NCBI GenBank assembly: GCA_018371855.1
Contig: JAHAKD010000001.1
Span: forward strand, 310,001 to 374,000
Source of the DNA: Clostridium sp.
Lineage (GTDB): Bacteria; Bacillota; Clostridia; TANB77; CAG-508
Reading direction: 5' to 3'
DNA: 64,000 bases
Shown: one piece after another, positions 8,371 to 17,219 of the stretch
How positions within the stretch are numbered: the first letter of the stretch is position 1
Layout of the letters: every line of letters begins with the position of its first letter
Translations under genes and position numbers: made by a program
Notes under the pieces: model-generated
Database searches by the model: none
The model's input: the letters and a program-made list of their open reading frames with translations, nothing else
What the model was told of the DNA's origin: nothing

Positions 8371-9234
8371 TTATATATTTTTTAATTGCTTAGCAATACT
8401 TAAACCACATTTAGCACCTTCATATATTGCCTTACATATTTGAAGTAAGCCACCGGTACAGTCTCCTGCTGCATAAATACCAGGTACATTAGTTTCCATA
8501 TTTTCATTTACTACTATATTATTATTTTTTACTATAATACCAAGTTTTTTTGCAAAGTCACTACTTGATGCTATTCCCTCTGCTATAAATATTCCATCAA
8601 CAGGTATACTCATATTATCTTCTAAAACAATACTTTCTACTTTTTTCTCTCCTCTTATGGAATCTATTTTTCCTTCTATAACATTTTTTATTTCTATTGA
8701 CCTGTTTTCTGGAAGATGACTACCATTAGTAAATATGCTTACTTTATCTGTTACATTTTTTAAGACTTCAGCTTCATGAAGTGCATATTCTCCACTACCT
8801 ATTACTGCAACATTTTTATTTTTGAAGAAAAATCCATCACATATTGCACAATAGCTTATTCCTTTTCCTTCGAATTCTTTTTCACCATTTATATTAGAAC
8901 TTTTTCTGCTATTTCCTGTTGCGAGAATAATTGTTTTTGTTTCATACTCGCTATTTACAGTCTTAACAATATATGTTCCATTACCATATTCTATGTCTAT
9001 AACTTCATCCGTTTTTATTGCTATATTTTGTTCTTCTGCTTGCTTTATTCCTCTTTTAAAAAGTTCTTCACCTGATATTGGTTTCTCGAATCCATAGTAA
9101 TTTTCGATAGATTTAGCTTTTTTTAAAGCTGTCTGATTTTTTCCTATTACTAAACATTTTAAGTTAGATCTACTTATATAAATTGCTGCAGAAATTCCTG
9201 CAGGCCCTTTACCAATTATTATACAATCATACAT
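8371..9234 (-). CDS. trxB: Thioredoxin reductase-type flavoprotein
   Basis: The 287-residue protein has an FAD-binding GKGPAGISAA at the N-terminus, a redox-active CAICDG (the usual form is CATCDG), a second nucleotide-type loop GSGEYALHEA, and the C-terminal GIYAAGDC FAD motif. It passes electrons to thioredoxin through its Cys pair. In standard NADPH-dependent enzymes the second loop is followed by a basic HRRxxxR motif that holds the 2'-phosphate; here that region reads SIFTNGSHLPENR. The protein is also about 25 residues shorter than usual. Both facts recall the clostridial ferredoxin-dependent thioredoxin reductases, so NADPH may not be the donor (inference). It pairs with trxA. Confidence 0.93.
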   Translation of the reverse strand: MYDCIIIGKGPAGISAAIYISRSNLKCLVIGKNQTALKKAKSIENYYGFEKPISGEELFKRGIKQAEEQNIAIKTDEVIDIEYGNGTYIVKTVNSEYETKTIILATGNSRKSSNINGEKEFEGKGISYCAICDGFFFKNKNVAVIGSGEYALHEAEVLKNVTDKVSIFTNGSHLPENRSIEIKNVIEGKIDSIRGEKKVESIVLEDNMSIPVDGIFIAEGIASSSDFAKKLGIIVKNNNIVVNENMETNVPGIYAAGDCTGGLLQICKAIYEGAKCGLSIAKQLKNI

Positions 9235-9244
9235 AAATATTCTC

Positions 9245-10585
9245 CTAGTCTGCTAAAGTTCCCATTGGATCCCATGGTTCTAATTCCATATAATATTTAT
9301 TTTCATTATATGCTTCTAGTTCTTCTGGTTTTAAATGTTTTTTATTAATTACAACTTGATATACATATGAATTAAACCACTCATCAGTTAAAAGGTAAAT
9401 TCCTTTGTTTCCAGAAGCATCTCCCCATGAATTTTCTACCTTCCAACGGTTACCTTTCCAATTTTCATCTAAATTGACACCTAAAAACATCATTGCATGT
9501 GTCATGGCACTTTCCCTATATTCAAGTTTTGTAGCTTTATCCATTGTATCTTTAATATTTATTATATCTTTTATATTATACAAATTACGAGATAATATTC
9601 CTAACTCTCTTGAAGATTCTTGTCCAACATCACTTCCAAAAAATACTGGAACTCCTTCTGAAAGTTGAGCAATTGCCATTTCTTTTAATCTTTCTATTGG
9701 TAAGTTTAAATATGTAATTCTATTACCATCTGCAACATTACCAATATAATTTACTGTATACTTTTTATAAAATGGTCTATCTTCATTAGGCGCATTTATT
9801 ATGCTTATGTAATCATCTAAGTTTAAATCCTTTATATATTTATCATAAAATTCTGTTGGTGTTATATCAGAATCTCTGTGAAATTCATCATTTTTATCAG
9901 TATATTCAAAATCAAATTTTTCTGGTGGTCTACCAAATGCAGTACATAAAATTGCATAGATATTTTCTAACATATCTAGTTTTTGATTTTCTAGCTCTTC
10001 TAAATTCTTCTTATTTTTATAACTTGTTCTTAATTCATATGCATACATTCTTAGTATACGTTTTAAAATTTTATTTATTTCCGAAGTATTTGAAGAACTA
10101 TAAGTTTCTGGCATAGCACTTTTTGGTACAATTCCATATTTTTTTATAATATTCAAAAACATATCCCATTGTCCACCATCATTTATAGGTGCATCTAAGA
10201 AAAATGTTACATGCCTATCTGTTGTTGGTCTGTCTATTGAGTCTATTATATTATTTAAGAAATAGTTACATTTTTCTAATTTATCATAAAATGCAATATA
10301 GTTTTGTGATAACTCTATTGTATTTATATTTAATTTTTTAATTAAGAAATATCTAAGAAAATTTGTAGATGCAAAAATCCAACATCTTCCACTTTGTTTT
10401 TGGTTAGTTATATTACCTTGTTTTAAATTTACAGAAAATTCATATCTTGCATTTCTTATTTCATCATAATTTTCGCAAGATTTAAAAAATCCATTTTTGG
10501 TAACTGTATTTGTAATTACTTTGTTCTCATTTTGATTAAAACTTCTTTCGTATTTTTTTAATTTGTCTTTTGAAATATTTTTCAT
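9245..10585 (-). CDS. pepC: Aminopeptidase C (bleomycin-hydrolase family, C1B)
   Basis: PepC is a cytoplasmic papain-fold aminopeptidase, usually a hexamer that trims peptides from the N-terminus. The catalytic Cys lies in QSGRCWIFAS, the His in THAMMFLGV and the Asn in VENSWGD. The 446-residue length and C-terminal LEPWDPMGTLAD fit the family, in which the C-terminus reaches into the active site. The longest open frame starts 29 codons earlier inside the terminator region; GGGAGG before the ATG at 10585 fixes the start. It is followed by trxB after 10 bases, perhaps in one transcript. Confidence 0.95.
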   Translation of the reverse strand: MKNISKDKLKKYERSFNQNENKVITNTVTKNGFFKSCENYDEIRNARYEFSVNLKQGNITNQKQSGRCWIFASTNFLRYFLIKKLNINTIELSQNYIAFYDKLEKCNYFLNNIIDSIDRPTTDRHVTFFLDAPINDGGQWDMFLNIIKKYGIVPKSAMPETYSSSNTSEINKILKRILRMYAYELRTSYKNKKNLEELENQKLDMLENIYAILCTAFGRPPEKFDFEYTDKNDEFHRDSDITPTEFYDKYIKDLNLDDYISIINAPNEDRPFYKKYTVNYIGNVADGNRITYLNLPIERLKEMAIAQLSEGVPVFFGSDVGQESSRELGILSRNLYNIKDIINIKDTMDKATKLEYRESAMTHAMMFLGVNLDENWKGNRWKVENSWGDASGNKGIYLLTDEWFNSYVYQVVINKKHLKPEELEAYNENKYYMELEPWDPMGTLAD

Positions 10586-10623
10586 ATGTATCCTCCCTTT
10601 AATCCAAATATGATTTATTTTAA

Positions 10624-10647
10624 GCTGCTCATGAAATTTTGAGCAGC
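10624..10647 (-). terminator. Hairpin after aspartate kinase
   Basis: GCTGCTCA pairs with TGAGCAGC (8 bp, 8-base loop) just downstream of the aspartate kinase stop. The tail TTAAAATAAAT is only moderately T-rich, so termination may be partial. Confidence 0.6.
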
Positions 10648-10658
10648 CCCTGTTGGTT

Positions 10659-11846
10659 TTACTTTTGTACATTAATTAATTCATTGTGTAATTGCTCTAA
10701 TATATTATCACCTAATTTATCTTTAAATATTATTCTTATTTTTGATTCATTTGTTCGAATGTTTAAGACCTCTAATGCGTTTGTATCTAATATTTGCATT
10801 GTTTTTGTTATAACATCCGAATCATTCATTATTCCATAGCCTATAATTGATATTTTGCTTATATTTTTATAAGAACAATCTAACTTAGGATATTCACTTG
10901 TTATTAGATTTTCAAACTTATTAAATTCTGCTGATTTAATAGTAAATTGAATGTCTAAACTTGATATACTTTTATTTATTATGTTATTAATAAATATGTT
11001 GTTATCTAGTAATTTTCTATATATACGATTAATCATTCTAGGTGTATACACTTCTTGTTTTGCAGTTACTAAAATTATGTTATCATTTTTTACAATACTC
11101 TTTACTTTTGTATCTTCTATTTTGTCATTTATTACACTTCCTGGTCTATTATTAAATGTTGACTTTGTAATTATTGGAATATTAAATCTTTTTCCAATTT
11201 CTACACATCTATTATGCAAAACTTTTGCCCCTTCATTTGAAATGTCCTGCATTTCTTCATATGAAAGCTCTGATATCTTCTTTGCATCTTGTATTTTATT
11301 TGGGTCTGTAGAATATACCCCATCAACATCAGAAAATATATAGCATTTATCTGCTTTTAATGCTGCAGCCACTGCAACCGCTGTAGTGTCTGAGCCACCT
11401 CTTCCAAAAGTTGTTATATCTCCTTTTTCGTTTATACCTTGGAATCCTGCTATAATAACAATCTTTCTTTCTGCTAACTCTTTTTCTATCCTTGTTGTGT
11501 CTATACTTTCTACAACTGCTGATTGATTTGTTTCGCTTGTATATATTCCAGCTTGCCATCCTGTAAGTGAAATTGCTGGATATCCTAATCTGTTAAGTAA
11601 AATGCTTAATTTAGACATTGATATCTGTTCGCCACTACTTAGTAATGTATCTAATTCTCTTTCATTTGGAACATTACTTAATTCGTGTGCTTCTCTTAAT
11701 AGATTATCTGTAGTTTTTCCTTGAGCAGATACTACAACTACTACATTGTTTTCCTTGTAAAATTCTTTAATTTTATCAGCTACAATATTTAATTTAATAT
11801 TGTCTGAGACTGAACTCCCTCCAAATTTTAATACTATTGTGTCCAT
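10659..11846 (-). CDS. lysC: Aspartate kinase
   Basis: Aspartate kinase phosphorylates L-aspartate with ATP, the first step toward lysine, methionine, threonine and diaminopimelate. The 395-residue protein has the N-terminal KFGGSSV motif, the FGRGGSDTTAVA nucleotide/substrate loop, DVDGVYSTDP, and two C-terminal ACT-type regulatory segments (about residues 260-395). The longest frame starts with TTG at 11855. AGAGG stands nine bases before the ATG at 11846, so that start is preferred. It is a single gene; no lysine riboswitch was recognised in the 160 bases upstream. Confidence 0.93.
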   Translation of the reverse strand: MDTIVLKFGGSSVSDNIKLNIVADKIKEFYKENNVVVVVSAQGKTTDNLLREAHELSNVPNERELDTLLSSGEQISMSKLSILLNRLGYPAISLTGWQAGIYTSETNQSAVVESIDTTRIEKELAERKIVIIAGFQGINEKGDITTFGRGGSDTTAVAVAAALKADKCYIFSDVDGVYSTDPNKIQDAKKISELSYEEMQDISNEGAKVLHNRCVEIGKRFNIPIITKSTFNNRPGSVINDKIEDTKVKSIVKNDNIILVTAKQEVYTPRMINRIYRKLLDNNIFINNIINKSISSLDIQFTIKSAEFNKFENLITSEYPKLDCSYKNISKISIIGYGIMNDSDVITKTMQILDTNALEVLNIRTNESKIRIIFKDKLGDNILEQLHNELINVQK

Positions 11847-12006
11847 ATCTGACAACCTCTTTTTTATAATGTAAGAAGCGAATTTAATTAAATATCACTT
11901 CTATATAATATATGAAAATAAATACTTTTTCGTAACTTTTTGAACTATTACAAATATTTATTTCATAAGCTTATCAAATTATATCATAAAATGTTTTATA
12001 TTGTAT

Positions 12007-13105
12007 TTATCTATTGAATTTTTTTAAATATTCTTCTATAAAATCATCTATTTGTCCATCCATAACGGCTTGTACATTTCCAACTTCATAATTTGTTCTG
12101 TGGTCTTTTACTAGTGTATATGGGCAAAATATATATGACCTAATTTGACTACCCCATGCAATGTCTTTTTGTTCTCCTTTTAAATCTGCTATATTTTTTT
12201 GTCTTTCTTTTTCTTTTAAGTCAAATAATTTAGATTTTAACATCTTCATTGCTGTTTCCCTATTTTGTATCTGAGAACGTTCTGATTGACATGCTACAAC
12301 TGTATTAGTAGGTATATGTGTTATTCTTACAGCAGAAGAAGTTTTATTTATATGCTGTCCTCCTGCTCCTGATGCTCTATAGGTATCTATTCTTAAATCA
12401 TCTGGATTTATTTCGATCTCTATATCATCTTCAATTTCTGGTAATACTTCTACAGAAGCAAATGATGTATGCCTTCTTCCACCGCTATCAAATGGTGAAA
12501 TTCTGATTAACCTATGTACTCCCATCTCCCCTTTTAAATAACCATATGCATATTCACCTTGTACTAAAAATGTAACACTTTTTATACCAGCTTCATCACC
12601 TTCTAGATAATCAAGCTCTTTTACTACAAAATTATGTTTTTCTGCCCATCTAGTATACATTCTATATAGCATTTCTACCCAGTCTTGTGATTCTGTTCCA
12701 CCTGCTCCTGGATGCATAGATACTATTGCATTATTTACATCGTATTGACCTGAAAATAATGTTTTAATTTCTAATTCTTCAATATCGTTTTTTATATTTT
12801 TGGTATCTTCTAGTAATTCTTTTATAAGTTCTTGATCCTCTTCTAATGTTAATAAATTATTCATTTCGATTAAATTTTTTAAACTTGTATCTATTTTAGT
12901 ATATGAATTAATCTTATCTTTTAGAATTTTAATTTCTTGCAAAATCTTACTATTATTACTACTCCAAAATTCTTGTTTTAAAGTTTCTTTTTCTAAGTCA
13001 GCTAATCTAGATTTTAATTTATCTACTTCAAAGAGATTCACCGATTTCTTTAAGTTTATCTGATAATGTTTGAAGCTCTTTTTGATTTTCTTCTAGCTCT
13101 ATCAT
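12007..13105 (-). CDS. prfB: Peptide chain release factor 2, with programmed +1 frameshift
   Basis: RF2 recognises UGA and UAA and triggers hydrolysis of the finished peptide. The gene must be read in two frames. Codons 1-25 start at the ATG at 13105 (MIELEENQKEL...GESL) behind GGAG, and end at CTT followed by an in-frame TGA. A +1 slip of one base continues as EVDKLKSRLADLEKET to the stop at 12007, giving 365 residues, the normal RF2 length. The GGQ peptidyl-hydrolysis motif (GAGGQHINKT) is present. The anticodon-like recognition tripeptide of RF2 appears as SPF (IRISPFDSGG), as expected for the UGA-reading factor. A GTG that opens the second frame at 13041 is not a real start. Confidence 0.95.
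13028..13033 (-). promoter_or_regulatory. RF2 autoregulatory frameshift site CTT-TGA
   Basis: On the minus strand codon 25 is CTT and codon 26 is TGA, the conserved shift site of prfB. When RF2 is scarce the ribosome pauses at TGA and slips +1. Two details are non-standard: the base after TGA is A, not the usual C, and the upstream Shine-Dalgarno-like stimulator is weak (GGTGA instead of AGGGGG). Confidence 0.92.
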
Positions 13106-13180
13106 ATCTTCACTCCAATCTTTTCTTTGTGTCACAATCTTATCATAGGTATATCTTTTTTTCAAGTGATTTGTGATTTT

Positions 13181-13215
13181 CCCGATTCGGTATTGGGGGG
13201 CATTCCTTTTTTCCC
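13181..13215 (+). repeat. REP-like palindromic repeat, copy 1
   Basis: The sequence holds GGGGGGCATTCC followed by TTTTTTCCC, a variant of the window's GGGGACGTTCC-TTTTTTCCC family. It lies between prfB and the upp terminator. Together with copy 2 at 13292, in the opposite orientation, it forms a pair that brackets the terminator; both also share CGGTATT. Confidence 0.65.
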
Positions 13216-13235
13216 TTTTTAATAATTTAGAAAAA

Positions 13236-13271
13236 AATAGTAGCTCATCATAGATATGACGAACTACTATT
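13236..13271 (-). terminator. Terminator of the uracil permease-Upp gene
   Basis: A near-perfect palindrome has outer arms AATAGTAG/CTACTATT and inner arms TCRTCATA/TATGAYGA (R/Y marking G-U or mismatch positions). On the minus strand it runs into seven T. Confidence 0.88.
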
Positions 13272-13291
13272 AATTTATATATAGAAATTCT

Positions 13292-13318
13292 AAGAACGTC
13301 CCCAAATACCGGTTTCTT
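13292..13318 (-). repeat. REP-like palindromic repeat, copy 2
   Basis: Read on the minus strand it contains CCGGTATTTGGGGACGTTCTT, bounded by AAGAA/TTCTT arms. It is in inverted orientation to copy 1 and ends ten bases before the uraA-upp stop codon. Confidence 0.65.
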
Positions 13319-13327
13319 AATTTCAAT

Positions 13328-15373
13328 TTATTTTGTTCCAAATATTCTGTCTCCTGCATCACCTAGTCCTGGTAAAATGTATCCATGCTCATTTAATTTT
13401 TCATCTATTGCTGCTGTATATAATTCCACATCTGGAAATTCTTTATTTAATCTTTCTATTCCTTCTGGTGCAGCTAATATTGATAAAAACTTAATTTTCT
13501 TTACTCCATCTTCTTTTAAGCATTTTATTGTATCTGATGCAGATCCACCTGTTGCAAGCATTGGATCTAAAATTAAAACTTCTCTTTTACTAATATCTTT
13601 TGGCATTTTATAATAATATTTTACTGGCTCTAATGTTTCTTCATTTCTATACAAACCAATATGACCTATTTTTGCATTTGGTATTACTTGCAACAACCCA
13701 TCTAACATTCCTGTTCCTGCTCTTAAGATTGGTACAAATGCGTAATTATCTTCTTTTAAAACTTTAGCTTTAGTTTTGCATAATGGTGTTTCTATTTCTA
13801 CCTCTTCTAATTTTGCATCTTTCATTGCCTCATAGCATAAAAAAATTGCAATTTCTGTTATTATTTCTCTAAATTCTTTTGTTCCTGTATTTTTATTTCT
13901 TATAATTGATAATTTGTGTTCTATTATTGGATTGTCTAATACATTTATATTCATTTTCTTTCCCTCTATCTTGTTTTCTGATATATTTTCTGCAATAACT
14001 TTTGTGTCTTCATTTTTTTCTTCTCTTTTTGTTTCATTACTTGCTTCTGTAATTTCTTTGTTTTCATCTACTTGTTTTTCTTCTGTATTTTTTCCTTTTT
14101 CATCTGGTAATAATAAATTTAACAAGATACCTACTATTGCTGCTAAGCTCATTCCAGAAATAGTAACAGATAAATCTCCAGATACTATTGATATTGCAGC
14201 TCCTCCTAACCCTAAAACAAGCATTGTAGATGCTACAACTATATTCTTTGATTTTCCAAAATCAATATGATTTTCTATTAAAACTTTTAAACCATTTACA
14301 GCAATAAATCCATAAAGTAGTAATGAAACTCCTCCTAATACTGGATTTGGTATTGTTGAAATAAGTGCTGTAAATTTGCCTAAGAAAGCTAAACATATTG
14401 CAATTATTGCTGCTAGTCCTATTACCCAAACTGATGCAACTTTTGTCATTCCAACTACTGAAGTGTTTTCACCATATGTTGTATTTGCAGGTCCTCCAAG
14501 CATTCCTGCTACAAATGTTGCTATACCATCTCCAAGTAATGTTCTATCCAATCCTGGATTTTTAAGCAAATCTTTCCCTACTATTGAGCCTAATGCTGTA
14601 TGATCCCCAATATGTTCTGCCATTGTAACTAGCGCTATTGGTGCTATTGTAAGTAAAGCAGAAAAGTTTGGTGCATAATTTACAAATGGTAATATAAAGT
14701 TTGGCATACTAAAGAATGCTGCTTCTGCTACTGGCGTAAAATCTACTAATCCTAGACAAATAGATGCTATATATCCTACTACAATACCTATCAAAAAAGG
14801 AACTATCTTCAAAAATCCTTTTCCTCTAACCATAACAATAGCTGTTGTTAAAAATGTTATTATTGCTACTATTACACCTTTCCATTCTATTTGTGTATCT
14901 GTTCCTAAACCAATTTGCGATATTGCATTAGGAGCTAAACCTAATCCAATTATCATTATCATTGGTCCTATAACTACATGTGGTAGTAACTTATGTATCC
15001 AATCTTTTCCTATAAAGTGAATTAATGTAGCAAATATTACATAAATAAGACCTACTACCATAATTCCTGTCATTGCACCAGAGATTCCTCCTTTTAAATA
15101 TGCTGCTGTAAGTGGTGCAATAAAAGCAAATGAGCTTCCTAAATATACTGGCGATCTTCCTTTGGTACACAGTATATAAATTAAAGTTCCTATACCTGAT
15201 GTAGCTAATGCTACTGGTATTGTTAATACCTCTGTACCTGCTGAACTATTTACTAATATTGGTACTAATATTGTTGCACCAAACATTGCAAAAACATGCT
15301 GTATTGCTAAAATAATCCATTTCCCTATTGTTGGTTTTTCGTTTACATCTAGCAGTAATTTTGTTTCTTCCAT
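13328..15373 (-). CDS. Uracil permease fused to uracil phosphoribosyltransferase
   Basis: One uninterrupted 681-codon frame encodes two proteins that are normally separate. Residues 1-~420 are an NCS2 (UraA/PyrP-type) permease with about 14 membrane segments, including QHVFAMFGATILVP and the conserved AEHIGDH and NTTYGENTSVV segments. Residues ~421-473 are a Glu/Lys/Asn-rich linker. Residues 474-681 are a complete Upp, with the PRPP loop VLILDPMLATGGSA and the C-terminal uracil-binding GYILPGLGDAGDR. Uracil entering by the permease would be turned to UMP at the membrane. The Upp part starts with Met at 13954 preceded by GAGGG seven bases upstream, so a free Upp could also be made from an internal start. 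GAGGGGGG precedes the main ATG. Confidence 0.93.
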   Translation of the reverse strand: MEETKLLLDVNEKPTIGKWIILAIQHVFAMFGATILVPILVNSSAGTEVLTIPVALATSGIGTLIYILCTKGRSPVYLGSSFAFIAPLTAAYLKGGISGAMTGIMVVGLIYVIFATLIHFIGKDWIHKLLPHVVIGPMIMIIGLGLAPNAISQIGLGTDTQIEWKGVIVAIITFLTTAIVMVRGKGFLKIVPFLIGIVVGYIASICLGLVDFTPVAEAAFFSMPNFILPFVNYAPNFSALLTIAPIALVTMAEHIGDHTALGSIVGKDLLKNPGLDRTLLGDGIATFVAGMLGGPANTTYGENTSVVGMTKVASVWVIGLAAIIAICLAFLGKFTALISTIPNPVLGGVSLLLYGFIAVNGLKVLIENHIDFGKSKNIVVASTMLVLGLGGAAISIVSGDLSVTISGMSLAAIVGILLNLLLPDEKGKNTEEKQVDENKEITEASNETKREEKNEDTKVIAENISENKIEGKKMNINVLDNPIIEHKLSIIRNKNTGTKEFREIITEIAIFLCYEAMKDAKLEEVEIETPLCKTKAKVLKEDNYAFVPILRAGTGMLDGLLQVIPNAKIGHIGLYRNEETLEPVKYYYKMPKDISKREVLILDPMLATGGSASDTIKCLKEDGVKKIKFLSILAAPEGIERLNKEFPDVELYTAAIDEKLNEHGYILPGLGDAGDRIFGTK

Positions 15374-15461
15374 TTAAAGATACCCCCCTCTTTCTTTATA
15401 TATTGTTTTGCTTAATTAATAAATTATTTTCATAATAACTTATTAATTAGGCAAAAAAAAT

Positions 15462-15483
15462 ACTAATTCATTTATGAATTAGT
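15462..15483 (-). terminator. Intrinsic terminator/attenuator in the uracil gene leader
   Basis: A perfect 10-bp stem ACTAATTCAT/ATGAATTAGT with a 2-base loop is followed by TATTTTTTTT on the minus strand. It lies 90 bases before the permease start and contains the stop codon of a short frame. It either ends that short transcript or controls read-through into uraA-upp. Confidence 0.85.
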
Positions 15484-15583
15484 AACACATGGATAAATAT
15501 TTTGTTGGGTTGCTAAAAAAAGCAAATTTTGCCTTTAATTTTTTTGCTATATTTAATTTTGTTTCTTCTACAAATTTTTGCAT
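15479..15583 (-). CDS. Possible 34-residue leader or small protein
   Basis: The short frame starts MQKFVEETKLNIAKKLKAKF and ends in YLSMCY. AAAGGGTG lies before the ATG. The TAA stop is within the terminator stem, a layout seen both in attenuator leader peptides and in independent small genes. It is Lys-rich (seven Lys) with a Phe-rich middle. No uracil-sensing mechanism can be inferred from it alone. Confidence 0.4.
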   Translation of the reverse strand: MQKFVEETKLNIAKKLKAKFAFFSNPTKYLSMCY

Positions 15584-15694
15584 TTTTTCACACCCTTTGA
15601 CATACTATATATCAAGAAATAAAAAATTACAATATTTATTTTTAATTTTATAAAATATTTTTTTATAAACAATTAATTTAAAAGCTTGAATATT

Positions 15695-15763
15695 TTAGAG
15701 CATTTCATTTATACAGCTCTCATAATAAAGTAAACCAGTTTTCTGTGTTTTTACTGTTGACAT
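15695..15763 (-). CDS. Possible 22-residue small protein
   Basis: The frame encodes MSTVKTQKTGLLYYESCINE followed by two more residues. AGGAAGAG sits at a proper distance before the ATG. It lies in the long gap between the hydrolase gene and the uracil gene. There is no family match; it may be chance. Confidence 0.3.
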   Translation of the reverse strand: MSTVKTQKTGLLYYESCINEML

Positions 15764-15824
15764 ATTACTCTTCCTTTTAGGAATTTGCTTATAAAATTTT
15801 AAACAGCTTTTGCCTTTATATTAT

Positions 15825-15850
15825 ATAGCCATCACTATTGTTATGGCTAT
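15825..15850 (-). terminator. Weak hairpin at the end of the hydrolase gene
   Basis: ATAGCCAT/ATGGCTAT (8 bp, 10-base loop) contains the hydrolase stop codon. There is no T-run after it, so it may stabilise the 3' end rather than terminate. Confidence 0.45.
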
Positions 15851-16605
15851 TTCAAAAAATATTCTTTAGCTTTATTAATTGCCTCTTCTAATTCTCCATT
15901 CTTTTTCATTCTATGATCTGCACCTTTAATTTCGTAAAGTGTAATATTTTTATTATCTAAAGCTTGTAATTCTTTAGTATCTTTTATTGGCGCTACGTCA
16001 TCATCTGTTCCTTGAATTATAAATATTTTCTGATTATTTTGATATATCTTTAATATTTTATTTGCTTTTAGCTCTTCGTAAAAATCATATGGTACGTCCA
16101 TTATTCTTCTAAAACCTAACTTTGTAACTCTTTTTCTTTTAAAAATTTCAAAAGGTTCTCTTAATAAAGTATTTTTTAATATTTCATCCATCTTAATTGC
16201 AGGTGCTCTTAATACAATCTTATTATATTTTGTATTATATTTAAAAAGCTTTAACAAAGCTATATAAGCACCAAAGCTAGTTGCAAATATATTTATTTTT
16301 ATGTTTTTACCAAAATTGTCTTTAGTATATTGTTCTATTGCTTCTATATCGTTTATGCAATTATTTATTGTTAACTTATCTGCTTCTACTTCGCTATCTC
16401 CGTGACTAGGAAAATCAAAACAAATGACTAAAAAATTTTTCCTTACCATATTTTCTGCTAAAAGTCTTATTGCACTGCTATCTTTATCTCCACCAAAACC
16501 ATGTATTGCAATGATTACTTCTTTTATACTTTCTGTTGGTAAATAAGTTCTTGCAGATATATTATATCCATTTAAGCTTCTTAGTTTAAATTCATTTATT
16601 TGCAT
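15847..16605 (-). CDS. Alpha/beta hydrolase
   Basis: The 252-residue cytoplasmic protein has the alpha/beta-hydrolase fold. The oxyanion-side motif IHGFGGDKDSS is followed by FDFPSHGDSE, the nucleophile elbow appears as FATSFGAYIA (Ser at the centre), the acid is probable in QGTDDDVAPI, and the histidine in GADHRMKKNG. The pattern fits esterases and acyl-peptide-hydrolase-like lipases; the substrate is unknown. GGAGTAG lies before the ATG, inside the end of the Nudix gene, with a 10-base overlap, so the two are coupled. Confidence 0.85.
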   Translation of the reverse strand: MQINEFKLRSLNGYNISARTYLPTESIKEVIIAIHGFGGDKDSSAIRLLAENMVRKNFLVICFDFPSHGDSEVEADKLTINNCINDIEAIEQYTKDNFGKNIKINIFATSFGAYIALLKLFKYNTKYNKIVLRAPAIKMDEILKNTLLREPFEIFKRKRVTKLGFRRIMDVPYDFYEELKANKILKIYQNNQKIFIIQGTDDDVAPIKDTKELQALDNKNITLYEIKGADHRMKKNGELEEAINKAKEYFLK

Positions 16606-17027
16606 TTTCTACTCCTATTCAAATATTCTTGTATAAATTTTCTAGTTGGTGTATATAAATTTGATGGTAAATTGTCTAACCTAAACCAATCCCATTGGTC
16701 GTGTTTATTAGGTTCTAAGTTAATTAATTCTCCACTGAATTTATTAGTAATTAATTGTATTGTAATATAATGTTTACCTGACTGTATATCATCAACTGCA
16801 TTGAATATTTCCAAATCTGATATATCTAAATTAGTTTCTTCTTTAGTTTCTCTAATTGCTCCTTCTATAATAGTTTCATTATATTCTTGTTTTCCTCCTG
16901 GAAATGTCCAACTTCCTGGTTCGTAAATTCCACCTGTATCTCCATACTTTTCAGAACGATGACCTAATAAAACTTTATCTCCATCTTTTATCATGATTCC
17001 TAATCCTACTTTAATTACTCCATCCAT
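16596..17027 (-). CDS. Nudix hydrolase
   Basis: This is a 143-residue MutT/Nudix protein with the complete Nudix box beginning GGKQEYNETIIEGA and continuing RETKEETNLDI, which binds Mg2+ and cleaves nucleoside diphosphate derivatives. The start MDGVIKVGLGIMIKDGDKVLL is the usual first strand pair. LLGHRSEKYGDTGGIYEPG and W.FPGG suggest a MutT/NUDT-type nucleotide substrate. It is the first gene of a pair with the alpha/beta hydrolase. Confidence 0.9.
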   Translation of the reverse strand: MDGVIKVGLGIMIKDGDKVLLGHRSEKYGDTGGIYEPGSWTFPGGKQEYNETIIEGAIRETKEETNLDISDLEIFNAVDDIQSGKHYITIQLITNKFSGELINLEPNKHDQWDWFRLDNLPSNLYTPTRKFIQEYLNRSRKCK

Positions 17028-17169
17028 AATATCACCTCATTAATATTTTAATAATTTTATAATATAACTAACAAATATACAATATTTACTTCTTAAATTA
17101 TAAGCCATTTCATATTATATATTAACAACATTCATTTTATAGATTGACCTAATAGTATAAATTAAAATA

Positions 17170-17218
17170 AAAAAAGAAATGCTAGTATAATTCAAACATT
17201 TCTTTTTTAAATTACTAA
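17170..17218 (-). terminator. Terminator of the phospholipase-like gene cluster
   Basis: AAAAAAGAAATG pairs with CATTTCTTTTTT (12 bp, 25-base loop), giving a T-run on the minus strand directly after the stop codon at 17220. Confidence 0.75.
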
Positions 17219-17219
17219 T

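Noticed and set aside
12268..12280. GAACGTTC in prfB and similar in uvrB as SOS sites
   Set aside because: They lie inside coding sequence and lack the four-base spacer of the LexA motif.
13033..13041. GTG at 13041 as the start of prfB
   Set aside because: The ATG at 13105 with RBS and the CTT-TGA shift site give a normal-length RF2; the GTG has no RBS and would remove the conserved N-terminus.
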